From: Pohlia nutans
Taxonomy: Eukaryota; Streptophyta; Bryopsida; Bryales; Mniaceae
Reading direction: 5' to 3'
NCBI GenBank assembly: GCA_022496805.1
Contig: CM040099.1
Coordinates: 3,660,501 to 3,724,500, forward strand
Length of the DNA stretch: 64,000 nucleotides
In this document: positions 1 to 11,350 of the stretch, piece by piece
How positions within the stretch are numbered: position 1 is the first letter of the stretch
Layout of the letters: each line of letters begins with the position of its first letter
Position numbers and translations under genes: made by a program
The notes under the pieces: model-generated
Seen by the model: only the letters and a program-made list of their open reading frames with translations
What the model was told of the DNA's origin: nothing
Databases searched by the model: none

Positions 1-781
1 CGGAATGGTTTTGATCTCCGATGTCTAGTTTAGTAACGATTTCAACGTTCTTTTCAATCTTTGTAAGTGTACTTACAGCGTAAGAACAGAGTCTCTCCAA
101 ACAGAATAGGAAAAGAAGCAACCTAAGACAATTAGAAATGCAATTGAGAAAATTCGAGAACAAGAATATTCCTCTTCCGGTAACACCGACTACAGACAAC
201 GGATTCTAGCGTCATCTTTGTCAAGAAAGTAAAAAAGCAATGATCACCGATCCAGTGACTCTCATCATCCAACATAAAAAAGAGCCGCCAAGGTTGCATG
301 AACATCTTTTACAAAAGGTGCAAATTCTTGGATTCTTGCCACGCCAAATTCTACTTTCTTGCAATCGAAAATTTTAACGGAACATGAAAAGCAAACTACG
401 CACCACACACGGAGACAACGGAAGCTCCCCGGCACCGGCCAAAGACTCCGACTCCATGACTCCACCCGTACGTACGCTTCACCACAAGCACGTCAATTAC
501 TCCGCCGCACGACAGCACACATTGCAATCCGTCAGCAAACAATGATAGCGCCTTCCGGTTCTGATAATCTATTGCAATGATCCCGGTTATGTTGGATTCA
601 GGCAGTTCCCGTCCTGTTCAAACCAGCAAACCTATTGCTTGCTTTAGAGCCTCGGAATGCATTTGACTGACTGAAGCAAGCTCTTATTACTTATCTATAA
701 ATAGCAAATGAATTGTAGTGAAGTGAGCATGAGAAATGCGTGACCACTGAAGAACAATGCTGGTGCGAGAAGCTCGCGTCA
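1..781. other. Intergenic, no gene recognised
   Basis: Only short open frames without recognisable domains or supporting splice structure are seen here. Nothing convincing is present on either strand. Confidence 0.5.
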
Positions 782-860
782 GCGGCTATGGCGGGTCAGC
801 GGCTATGGCGGGTCAGCGGCTATGGCGGGTCAGTGGCTATGGCGGGTCAGTGGCTATGGC
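782..860. repeat. 17-bp minisatellite, about 4.6 copies
   Basis: The unit GCGGCTATGGCGGGTCA is repeated head to tail at 782, 799, 816 and 833, followed by a partial copy. The last two copies carry GTGG instead of GCGG at the start. An open frame runs through it, but it is simply the repeat translated. Confidence 0.95.
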
Positions 861-1017
861 CAAATTGCAAAACGGCAGTAACAAATGCAAGCTCTCTTCT
901 CGAGTAAGAGCATCTCACGGTATAGCTCACTGCAAACCAAAACCTATCTTTTGACCGACCTAAAATTAGAGAGTAAAATCATCATCATTAGAAGTGCATT
1001 TAAATAAACGTGAAATA

Positions 1018-1300
1018 TTTCTCAAAAATAAAAATTGTAAAAATTTGAAGTAGGTGAAATCCCTCATTGAAAACACCACACTTTCAAAATTTTGAGGGAG
1101 TGCAGTTAAATTTGCTTAAAAATGGAAAGATCCTCCCTTACTTCCTCTATATTTTTGAAATTTAAAGGGAGTGTGGGAGGATCTTTTCATTTTTAAGCAA
1201 GATTTGGTGCATTCCCTCAGAAAATTTAAAATGTGGTGTTTTCAATGGGACATTTCACCTGCGTCCTAATTTCACAATTTTTTTTTCTTGGAGTGTAATT
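1018..1300. repeat. Foldback element nested in the Harbinger MITE
   Basis: The left half, containing ATTGAAAACACCACA and AAAGATCCTCCC, is answered on the opposite strand by the right half, so the whole segment can fold into one long hairpin centred near 1155. It encodes nothing recognisable. Confidence 0.8.
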
Positions 1301-1309
1301 TCTGTAATA

Positions 1310-1539
1310 TTAACCCTTAAAGGTCCAGATTGGCCATTCCGGCCAATATACACGACCGTATTTCATTGTATTTGGAATGGTTCTACACCTCCTATGAGTA
1401 TTGTATCAAAAGTAAAATTAAAATTCATGTCTACATGGTCTTAAAAGCTATTGGGATCTCAATTTGGAACTTTCTACTCATAAAAAATGTTAAATATACG
1501 GCAACGTATCTACTATTCCCTAAATTCTTCAAGGGTTAA
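1310..1539. mobile_element. TTAA-flanked short element (230 bp)
   Basis: It starts TTAACCCTTAA and ends AAGGGTTAA, with TTAA at 1310-1313 and 1536-1539. It belongs to the TTAA-ended group seen throughout the window, and its interior resembles the sequence from about 59550. It is inserted inside the Harbinger-type MITE, so it is younger than that element. Confidence 0.7.
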
Positions 1540-1814
1540 TGATGGTGATTTCAGTTTCTAATTTTAAGTCAGTCAAAAGATAGGTTTTGGTTTGCAGTGA
1601 GCTTTACCATGTTGCATTGGGGATGCTCTAAGAGTGTTGGCGACGGGACTCACAGCATCTGCACTAAGAGGCTCTGTAATGGCAAGGGATCCTACACAGG
1701 GGTTCTATGGAAAATTGTACCAGCAACGACAAAATTCTACCTCTATAATAAGAAAAGAAACATGAGCAAGTTAGTGTAGATTTTGTCTCATTTTGGCTCC
1801 GAAGAAGCATAGTT

Positions 1815-1934
1815 TAGATAGATAGAAACTCTGATCTTTATTTAAGGTCGGCGTGAATAAAGCGTATGTTCGTTTTGACAATGAGTCAATGCCCACAAGG
1901 CAAAGAAATAATGTTACAAGACTACTCTACTCTT
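1815..1934 (-). mobile_element. Short 3'-end fragment of the TCTA-tailed retroelement
   Basis: It begins with a GATA tetranucleotide run followed by a segment (GGCGTGAATAAAG) shared with the 3' end of the large retroelement at 12679. It is bounded by GCATAGTT at 1807-1814 and 1935-1942, which fits a target-site duplication. Related host sequence near 11970 and 32945 has GCATAGT without the insert. It looks like an extreme 5' truncation. Confidence 0.75.
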
Positions 1935-2005
1935 GCATAGTTAAAATAAAATAAAATGACTTTTTTTAAAACACAACTTTGTGGAGGAATACTTTTGTGT
2001 ATCCC

Positions 2006-2570
2006 TTAACCCCTAACCGCCCAACTATGCATATTTTGCATGATGTACAAATTTGAAATCCATTTTCTCATACATGATGTACTTTTTGTATTGTGGATTT
2101 TTTATTGAAACTTTTATGAATACTTAGCTCCGTGCATGTACAATCTGATTAGAAAGGAGATGATTTGTGAAAATTTTATGCCTCATTTCATGTTGTAGTG
2201 TTCTACCCAAATTTTCGAAGATTTTAGTTTAAAAGTGCTCTTGAAAAAGTCAACTACTAAAATCAAGCAACCAAAAACTCTCCAACAATCACTACACTTA
2301 GAGTATTACATTTCAACCCACGACAAATTAGATTGTCAATATCTTATTGGTAATCGTATTACAAAAGAGTGCTAAATTTTAGGTTTGAAATTTAATACAC
2401 AAACATTGGTGATAGCAATCGCAAATCTAACCGTATGGATAGAATTTGAAATGCACGATGTACAACTTTTGTTCATTCATCAACTTGAAAATATCCCTCT
2501 TAATTGCATTTTATAATGCATCTTTGGAAAATTGCCAAATCTGAAAAGGGTGAGAACGTTTAGGGGTTAA
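2006..2570. mobile_element. TTAA-flanked piggyBac-like MITE, copy A (565 bp)
   Basis: It starts TTAACCCCTAACCGCCC and ends AACGTTTAGGGGTTAA. A related host sequence at 12000-12060 has a single TTAA (12035-12038) at exactly this point with the same flanks, which is the empty site. TTAA target duplication with CCC-starting ends is the hallmark of the piggyBac superfamily. No transposase frame is present. Close relatives lie at 10939, 16934 and, inverted, near 60460-60859. Confidence 0.85.
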
Positions 2571-4440
2571 CCTTTTTAAGTCATTTTCTAATATAGAAAT
2601 AAAAGTAGTATTTTTTTAGTTTTATCCTCAAAATATATACTTTCTAAAAATATTGGTACATATTATTTTTGTCACGGATGATACTTGAAAAATTTATAAT
2701 TTTTTTCATCATTAGCAATTTATGTTCAAAGTGGTTTGAAATTGAGAAAATTGAGACCAAGGAGTTTATTATGTCCCTAAACAAGGTTAATTGGTGACCA
2801 TTCTATATTTTTTTAAATAATTTTTCTCGTATATCTGAACAGAGCCGTATGCTCAGTATAATGTATATTTATAATAGACTTGAAGTTGTTTAGGGATTAA
2901 ATTACAATTAAATGCCTGAGAGGAAGTAGAAAGATGAGACATTTGGGGCTCAAAATCTCGGGTGGGTCACTCTTCATATATTTTGGGTACCATGTGCGGC
3001 GAGGGGGTGTTTTTTTTGGGGTCTATTTACCTCCTAGCTAAAATTAAAAGGACCCCTATGATTACTTAATGGGAAAATGGCTTATATTATGGACTCTATC
3101 ATTTTTTATAAAAAAATGACCAATGCAATTTTTATATGCTATCTTCTTTGTAAAGGCTTAAATATAATCTAAAAGGAACATGACTTTAAAAATTTGAGAA
3201 AAATGGCCTTAAAAAAATGATCAGAACTTAACCTTCTTTCATACATTCTAGAAAATGTGCACCCTAACCCTAAGTACCTTCAAAACCAACGGCAACCTTA
3301 AATTCAAGTGGACAGAACTGAGCTTTCATTCACTTCTAGACCTACTTTTCGTCCACCGCGCAGCTAACCGCCCTTTCCTACCAACTGTGCTCCAGTTGTT
3401 CCCCCCCCAAAAAAAATAGATTGTACTTAGTTTAATACCTTGGATCCCATTCGCAATTCCCTAAATTACATGTACTAAAATCATAATGGACCAGAATTGT
3501 AGTGTACCTAAATTATTTATAATGGCCTGTACTCTTTCATTGCATTCTATCTTATTTGTAATTTTTTTATAAATTCTTATAATTTTTACCTATGATGAAT
3601 AAAACCCATGCTATTTTCTGCCGCACGTTGTTTGTAAAATGCAGTAAGTGACCCACCCGAGCTCAAAATAAACAATCTTGAGACTATTGTGATGGGATCA
3701 AGAGCAAAGGAAACAAACCAAGAGTGATAAAGGACCTAAACTTGCAACCTCGTGGTTGGGACCTACGTCTCAAGAAGCACACATGGATGATGCGACTATG
3801 GGGAACAATTGTGATCATACACATATAGATTTCCCATTGGGGAGACAAACATAGAAGAGACTATAAGACTAGCCTGAGTGGTTTATTTCCGAGGTTGATA
3901 CAATTTTTGAATATAAAATCATTGTATACTATTAAATCAAATATGTCTATATTTAGACTTTTAAAATTGATTTGATGGTTTATAGTAAAGAGAAGTGTTT
4001 TGCTTGCTATTATCATTTATCATTAATGATTTGATTTTGGCTTTTGGCAAAACTTTGAATAGGCTACAACGATGAAATCTCGGACACTCAAGGGGCTTTG
4101 GTTTTTCATTTTTGGGTGCTATCGGGGTAGGCATTATAGTTGGTGATCATTTAGTCGTATTGTTACACTACAATTTTTAAAGAAAGCAATTATGATTTTA
4201 CTTTTTTAATGTACGTATTTAGGCTTCCGATGGAGACATGTAATGAACATTTTGACTATTAGAATAAATACCTCTACACATCATAGACTTCATAATTTTC
4301 ATAAACACTCCTACAACAAACTACTTCATCGAATTTGTACCAAAGAGAAAGTTTGAAGTATTAAACACAAGTGAAACTTAAATCGTGAAAAATCTTCTAA
4401 AATCAATAACTCTTCACTAGCCAATACACCTTTCAAATCC
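2571..4440. other. Dispersed repeat sequence, no gene
   Basis: About 2571-3000 is recognisably the same sequence as 12039-12420, and about 3835-4440 matches 16428-16933, with weaker matches near 42470-42610 and 55070-55210. These are old dispersed repeats. I see no coding signal. Confidence 0.6.
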
Positions 4441-4967
4441 AATCAACAAAATAACTTCATTGATTAAGGTGTGTTGTTTGAACATTGCAATTCTTCAAAC
4501 TAGATTATTAAAACCAAAACAAAACAAGAACCAAAACTTCAAAATGTTGAAAGAACATGAACTACATACTTCACCATGTCATCTTGTAGCTATAGTGATT
4601 TAAACCATCGTCGCGACACAAGATTCGAGGAGTTATCATTGTTATCGGAGCTCTCAAAGAAGAATTGCACTCTAAGTGACTTACAACGCCTTCCTTTCGG
4701 ATGCCGCCTTTGCATTCTTTAACCTCGCCTTCTTTTTGATCCCCCTTTATGCAACTATTTTTGAATTCTCCTCTTTCGGACTACTATTGTCATGTCTCGG
4801 GTAGTGTCCTTCATCTCAACCACCCTTAAAAGCCAAACATCCAAGTAAAGAAGAAACCCCAAGTGCCGAAAATATCAAACCCCAACTACAAGATCATGCA
4901 AACCACATGGCATTTAAAGGCCAATTTTTCTCAAACTTTTACCAAAGGCTTGATGTTGCCAAAAAAG

Positions 4968-5400
4968 GCCTCTTCTATATTTACCTGGGCGGTAATTGGT
5001 TGTCAACTCAGTCACGTGCCAGGCCCCAGTTGGATGTCCTTCAGGAAAAATAACTATCTCACATGTTGACACATTTAGGCAAAGATGGTGAATCAAATAC
5101 TTCTGAGCCAAGAAAGGCCTCTTCTATATTTACCTGGGCGGTAATCGCTTGTCAACTCAGTCACCTGCTATGCCCCAGCTGGATGTCCTTCGGGAAAAAT
5201 AACTATCTCACATTTCGACACATTTAGGCAAAGATGGTGAATCAAATACTTCTAAGCCAAGAAAGGCCTCTTCCATATTTACTTGGGCGGCAATAGGTTG
5301 TCTACTTAGTCAAACTGCTATGCTCCAGCTGGATGTCCTTCGTGAAAATAACATTTCGACACATGCCATGATGGTAAGCACTACTACCACTCCTTGTCAA
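4968..5400 (+). repeat. Three tandem copies (about 147 bp) of a B3-leader segment
   Basis: GGCCTCTTC(T/C)ATATTTAC followed by TGGGCGG recurs near 4968, 5114 and 5261. The same motif stands upstream of B3 gene 1 near 19690, and later parts match the leader of gene 2 near 28410. This is a triplicated piece of the B3 gene upstream region. Confidence 0.85.
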
Positions 5401-5471
5401 TTCCAGCAGTAAATTTACCTACCAGCTGAGTACCTTTCAATTTCTAACTTATAATCAATGCTTACTGTCCC

Positions 5472-5630
5472 TGCTCATCAGCAAGGTCCACAAGTTTGGG
5501 GTTTAGAAAAATTAGTTTCGTTGTTCTTTCCGCATGCAGCAAACACTCACTGCTCATCAGCAAGGTCCGCAAGTTTGGGGTTTAGAAAAATTAGTTTCGT
5601 TGTTCTTCCCGCATGTAGCAAGCACTCAGG
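5472..5630 (+). repeat. 79-bp direct duplication in the B3 leader
   Basis: TGCTCATCAGCAAGGTCC and the following bases occur at 5472 and again at 5551. The intact leader of B3 gene 2 has this segment once, near 28595-28680. Confidence 0.85.
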
Positions 5631-5672
5631 AGCTAGGTAAGCGCGCGCGTTAGTTTGGCAGCAGCGATCCTC

Positions 5673-5744
5673 ATGGATCTGAACCAACCATTCAATGCAA
5701 GTTGTCCACTGTTGTACTGCAGATCACATAGCCTTTCTTGTTGA
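5673..5744 (+). pseudogene. Orphan exon 1 of a B3 gene
   Basis: The start codon context and first codons (MDLNQPFNASC) match exon 1 of the B3 gene at 28726, including the preceding GCGCGCGCGTTAGTTTGGCAG. The frame stops after 23 residues (TGA at 5742-5744), and the sequence then loses all similarity. No B3 domain follows, so only a leader and half of exon 1 survive from a former copy. The 79-bp leader duplication lies just upstream. Confidence 0.8.
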
Positions 5745-6310
5745 CTTATTTGTTGAGGAAGAGAAATGAAACGGTGGAAACGAAACATTGTCCGTTCTTC
5801 TCAACTAATTTGAAGGATCTTAATTAAATAAACTCCTAAAGGATCAAGTTGTGCCTCATGTTTTTTTAGCACTTTTGAGTAGGTCCTATATAGACTTTAT
5901 TTTTTTTCTCAAATTTATTTGTTCTTTGACCAATACATACAATGTTCTTCATTGATTTTGGTGATATAAAATTTGGTCCCATCTTAATTGTGTTTTTAAC
6001 AATATGAGTCATTTGAATTTGTTATTTTAATCCATTAATCCTTGATCCTTTATATTTAAAGGGTATTTGCCTTTAATTTGGAGTTTAGCCTTTAATTTTT
6101 AAAGGCTTATCTCATATCAACCCTTTGATATAAAATTTTGTTCCATCTTAATTATATTTTTCACAATATGATCAATTGAATTTGTCATTTCAATTTAACC
6201 ATGAATCCTTGGTCTTTGAGGGGTTAAAGGGTAATTTAAGCGATAGGGGTTAGGCATATGTCTGACCGCATCACTTAGTAGTTTAGACAATGATTGTAAG
6301 TTATACACAT

Positions 6311-6469
6311 ACTAGTAGAAATCTTGTTTGATGCGACATGTTTTTAATAACTAAATGTTTACTATGACTTGTTTTTAATGACTCAAAATCAATTTTGAGT
6401 CAAAAAAACAAGTCACAATGAACATTTAGTCATTGAAGAACGTCACATCAAATAAGATTTGTATAAGTG
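6311..6469. mobile_element. CACTA-type foldback MITE, copy 1
   Basis: The left end ACTAGTAGAAATCTTGTTTGATG is answered inverted by CATCAAATAAGATTTGTATAAGTG at the right end. The centre (TGACTCAAAATCAATTTTGAGTCA) is itself palindromic, so the element folds on itself completely. CACTAGTAGAAA-like ends resemble plant CACTA transposon termini. Confidence 0.75.
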
Positions 6470-6531
6470 GGGGATTAAACATATGCCTAACCTCCATCAT
6501 TTGGTAATTTACATAATAATTGCAAATGATT

Positions 6532-6550
6532 GGGGGGGGGGGGGGGGGGG
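6532..6550. repeat. Homopolymer of 19 G
   Basis: An uninterrupted run of G lies inside the palindromic array at a position where other array units have GGG to GGGGG. It may reflect slippage or an assembly error. Confidence 0.95.
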
Positions 6551-7522
6551 AGGGATTTAGGCATATGCCTAACTTCTCATCATTTGCCATTTTAATAATT
6601 AATTTAAGTGATAGAAGTTAAGTCTATGCTTGATTCATAGTACTTGATATTTTTTTTGAAAATAATTGTTAGTGGGGAAGAGGGAATCTAGACATAGGCG
6701 TAAGCACTCATCAATGGGTATTTTAAAACTTAATTAAAGGGATGGGAGGTTAGACATATGCCTACCCTCATCACTTGGTATTTTACTTAATAATTGAAAT
6801 TGATGGCATGTTACTTTCAATTATTATGACTTGTAATTTTTTAAATTAATTAAACTGAAAAGGATTAGGCTCACGCCTAATCTTCATTACTCAATATTTT
6901 AACAAAGGATTCAAGTGATATGGGTTAGGGGTATGATTAACCTCCATCACTTGATATTTTAACAATTAATTCAAGTGATAGGGGGTTATATGTATGCCTC
7001 ACTCTCCCATAATTTATTTTGCTATATAATCGAAGTGTTGGTCAGCTAGGCCTATGCGTAACCCTGTGACATCTTTTTTTTGGAGTTTTTAAAGGTTGAA
7101 GGATTGGGCTTATGCCTAGCTCTTCAGTATTCTAGTTTGGTAAAAATTGTAAGTGTTGGGAGTTAGGCATATGCCTTAACATGAGACATTTCATTTCATT
7201 GGAAATTGTAAGTGTTTGGGAGGTTAGGCATATGCCTAACCCTTCGATATTTTATTTTCCTATAAAATCCAGTATTTCAAGATTAGCATATGTATATCCC
7301 TGGGATATGATGTTTTGCTATTAAATGCAGTTGTTGGGGGTTAGGCATACGTTTAACCCCCTAAATCACTATAGTTATTATTTTAAATTCCAAATGTTGA
7401 ATTTTAAACATATGCATAACTTCTCATTATTTGGTATTTCAAAAATTAATTAAAGTGATAGGAATTAGGTGTATTTTTTAATCCATCACTTCAAAGTATA
7501 CATAATAATTGCAAGTGATGGA

Positions 7523-7686
7523 CCCTAGTAGAAATCTTGTCCAACGTGACAAGTATTTTATAACTAAACATCTATTACAGTGACTTGTCTTTAGTGACTC
7601 AAAATTAATTTTAAGTCACTACAACAAGTCACAACAAACATTTAGTTATTAATGAATGTTACATCAGAAAAAATTTGTACTAGTGG
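7523..7686. mobile_element. CACTA-type foldback MITE, copy 2
   Basis: It has the same design as the copy at 6311. CCTAGTAGAAATCTTG at the left is answered by inverted TTTTTTCTGATG and CACTAGTACAAA at the right, with a central GACTCAAAATTAATTTTAAGTC palindrome. It differs by scattered substitutions, so the two copies are old. Confidence 0.75.
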
Positions 7687-7699
7687 GGGGATATGCCTA

Positions 7700-10600
7700 A
7701 TCCTCCATCATTTGCAGTTTTAATCCTCCATCATTTGTATGGATTGATTGGATTTAGTGGCATTTTTGCAATTAACTTACTGCAAAACCCACATGAAAAC
7801 ATATAAAATCTAAAATACTTCCAAAACATAAACCTAAAATTTAGAAATTCCAAAAATATAATTTGAAAAAACATAAATAATTGCATGAATGTCAATTTTT
7901 GTATAGTGAACTCTTATGTGTTCTCCGGACACAAAATTTGTTAATGGTTTAATTCAAGAAATTACATTATTTTTTGGCATGTATTTCCATAGCATATTTA
8001 TGCTTTTCTCATTCATCCATTGTTCTATGAAAAAAATTACAATGTGCAATTTTAGAGGGGCATGTGCACTTTTAACAAAATGAATGTCGTATTTTCCTTT
8101 CTTTGGGTCTAGCCTCTTAGTTTTTTTTATCAAATCTCATACCAACCTTATAAAGATAACGGTACAAATTATTTGAATTTATAACATTGAAAAGCATTTT
8201 TATAATTACCCATTTGAAAACATTTGTAAAATTAGTGTACAATATCTCTTTAAATGAGCATAATTTTAAATCCCAAAGGACCAAGGATTCAAGGTTTTTA
8301 AATGACATATTCAATTGATTATATTGTAATTTCTTTTACATTAAGATGGCACCAAATTTTACATTACATGAATCAATGAAGAACATTACGGCATGTATGA
8401 ATACTGCAAGCGTACAAGAGCATGTAGTAAAATATGCTAGTAGAAATATCTATTATACAACACAGCTTGGTTTGTCTCACTTGACCGTTCCGCGCTGAAA
8501 TCTGTGAAGGAGGCAACCCAAGCTCAATGTGCTCAACGGCACGGTTCCCACTAGTAAGGATACATGTGATCACGGCTTTAACCACCATTCTATCAAGTTC
8601 ACATGTATGAATACATGTAATAAAATTTTGACCATATTTTACTGCATGCTCTCATACGCTTGTAGTACGAAGAACATTACTACATGTGGACATTACTATT
8701 TTATTATATGTATTCATACATGTGAACTTGATGTTATTCTTGATATCTTTTGAAATCTCGTGATGAGTGGAGGTGCAACAAAGTTGTTTTGTAGCTTTTG
8801 AACCTACAATGTGAAAGTTATGAATTTTAATTCAATTTCATCACCATAAATTGAACTAAATTATGAATTAATTTTTCTTAAAAGAAAAATCGCATCGATT
8901 ACATGGAACGCATAGGAGCACGGTGAATTCACCAAAACACATGCAAAAGTAACAAAATTTCAAAGTTTTTTAGTTCACATGTACTATAAACTTTACTATT
9001 AATACTGCCGAAGTTTCATAACTTCAAAGACTATTTGTATTTGATGCATTTGGGGCCAAGTTTTGGAATTGCGGATTGTGTCCTTGAATAAAGCCATTGG
9101 ATCCAATTTGATTGCATTAATTTTTTAACCTACACAAATATCACAAAATAATCAATGTTCTATAAATTTTTATTGACATTTGAAGTGTATCATAATAAAA
9201 ATTTAAAAGATATCACTACAATATAGAAACAATATATCTTGTTTAAGTTATTGTGTAATTTTAATTTACTTAAATGATTATTTGTAAATCTCATATTCCT
9301 TGAACATATTTTTTTACTTTAACTCCTAAATGTCAAAGCGTCCATATTTGGATGATGATAGTTACAAATGCTTGGCTTGGTCACATATACATGCATTTTC
9401 ATCCATCTAAAGTTCTCTTGATTTTTGTCCTAGTTGGCTACAACTTGTACAATATGGATCTTTTAAATAGACTAATGTCATTTTTTAAAATATGGTAAGT
9501 TAACATCAAATTGGTCTCTTAGTTCAAAAAATGAGCCTTTGAAGATGATTTTCAAAATCAAGTAAAATATTATCAGAATTTTTTTACCATCGTAATAATA
9601 TTAAGTATCTCTGCTTTTTAACCAATCACAAAAATTCAAGTTAAAATAAAGTAAAATTTTGGTTGATTATTGAATTTCAATGAGAAGTCTTTAAAGATTA
9701 TTTTTAAAATATTGGTTGTGAATACAATAAATCCTACGAAACATATGTAATATGCACATCAATATCTACAATTTTGATTTGAATCACAATTCTATATTTG
9801 TGAGTTATTAAGGCATTTATAAATACATCTTAAAAATATAAACACCTCTTGAATTTTAAGGATTAAGTTTTTGGTTTTATTTTATTTTAAATACAATATC
9901 AATAAGTAATGGATTTCCAAAATTTGTAATTCCACATTTTGTGATTAATGCAACTAACTCCTACTCTTAGAGACCCCGTCTCTAAATATGTATGTATCAA
10001 AAATTTAACAAAAAATATATGAAAATACAATAACCATAATAGAATGGTAGTTAGCCCTCAAATGCCTAAAGATTTTGGGCAACACCTAAATGTATTATAA
10101 AACGAGGCTTCTGTCACTTTTTCGATCTTCAACTCTAAAGAACATATATAAGATATCCTTATTAGAAAACATCCGCATGGTTGCATTTGAAATTAAATGC
10201 CTAGATATTTTCAAATGAATTTATAAGAACAAGATTTTTGAAAATTCACTAAAATTACAATTTTCATACTCTCATCTTGTTGTTCATTATGATTGATTAA
10301 AAACATTATGCTAAAATAGTAGTGAAGTTGTTCACATGAGTTTCATTATGGTTCAATAGAGGTGTTTTGAGATCACTTTGTAAGCAATCAAAAGAAAATT
10401 TTATAGATGGAAATATTGTACATTATGCGCAGCTAGCCAGTTGTTAAAAAATTCACAAGATAATGAGTATTTTTGGATTTTTAACATAATTCAAACAATA
10501 ATCTCCTTGAAATCAAATTTAAACATATTTTGACATTATTACTTAATCCGACTATATGGATGTCATAGAAAAGTCATCATTTAAAACTTTCATTCGCATA

Positions 10601-10938
10601 TTAACCTCAGAGAATGGATCTAGTGCGCATATTGTGATTCAAAACTTTGGATATTTTTGGTCAAAATGAACGCTCACATAGAATAGAATGATCTAGTAAT
10701 TCAATTTTGATATTTTTCCTATTCTCACTCCACTTACGTAAAGGTAATTATCAATAAAAATCATGAAAAAAATCCACATTGTAGAAACATCCCGTGAGAA
10801 ACATCACCACCAATAAAAAAACTATATAATGATTTTTTACATCATTCAAGAAATAGATGCTCAGGCAATTAGGGATTAAAATGTGATCACATGTATCTTT
10901 ATGCATTTGCTAGCCCCGATACTAGTATGCTTTAACAC
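7700..10938. other. AT-rich intergenic sequence, no gene
   Basis: I see no domain-bearing frame. An imperfect inverted repeat pairs about 8380-8440 with 8630-8685 (AGCATGTAGTAAAATATG and its complement). The rest is diverged AT-rich sequence. Confidence 0.55.
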
Positions 10939-11350
10939 TTAACCCCCAACCGCCCAACCATACATATTTGGCATGATGTACAGATTTGGAGTCCGTTTTT
11001 TCATACATCATGCACTTTTTGCAATGTAGGTTTTTTATTGAAACTTTTTGCACTGTGGATTTTCTCTATATATTTGATAGGAAGTTAGCTTTATACATGC
11101 GTGATCTCATTAGAAAGGGGATGGTTTGTGAAATTTTTATGCCACATTTCATGTTATAGTGTTCCACTCAAAAATTCAAGAATTTTAGTCTAAAAGTGCT
11201 CTTGAAAAAGTGAATTACTAAAATTAAGCAACCAAAAAATCTTCAAAAATCACTACACTTAGAGTATTACATTTTAACCCATCACAACAAATTTCATTAT
11301 TAGATTGTCAATATCTTATACGTAATCTATTATACAATACATTTCAAATT
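10939..11350. mobile_element. piggyBac-like MITE, copy B, right end lost
   Basis: It begins TTAACCCCCAACCGCCCAACC and follows the copy at 2006 for about 400 bases (TGGCATGATGTACAGATTTGG, TTAGAGTATTACATT). Similarity then ends and no right terminus is found, so this copy is truncated. Confidence 0.7.

Larger units (their letters stand above)
908..1628. mobile_element. PIF/Harbinger-type MITE with nested foldback
   Basis: The termini begin GAGCATC and are inverted repeats. After a short divergent stretch they share a run of about 60 bases starting AGCTCACTGCAAACC, seen near 923-985 and inverted near 1540-1605. The element is flanked by TAA at 905-907 and 1629-1631, which fits the three-base TWA target duplication of PIF/Harbinger elements. 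A related unoccupied sequence lies near 32735-32830, where the same flanks are joined without the element. No transposase is encoded, so it is non-autonomous. Two further inverted structures sit inside it. Confidence 0.8.
6230..7700. repeat. Degenerate array of a palindromic TTAGGCATATGCCTAA motif
   Basis: About 18 variants of (G)GTTAGGCATATGCCTAAC recur every 55-70 bases, with clear forms near 6250, 6555, 6745, 7160, 7220 and 7340. Between them lie AT-rich spacers with repeated words such as CATCACTTGGTATTTTA and AATTAATTCAAGTGATAG. The core is self-complementary around an NdeI-like CATATG. Two CACTA-type foldback elements sit at its two ends. Confidence 0.85.
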
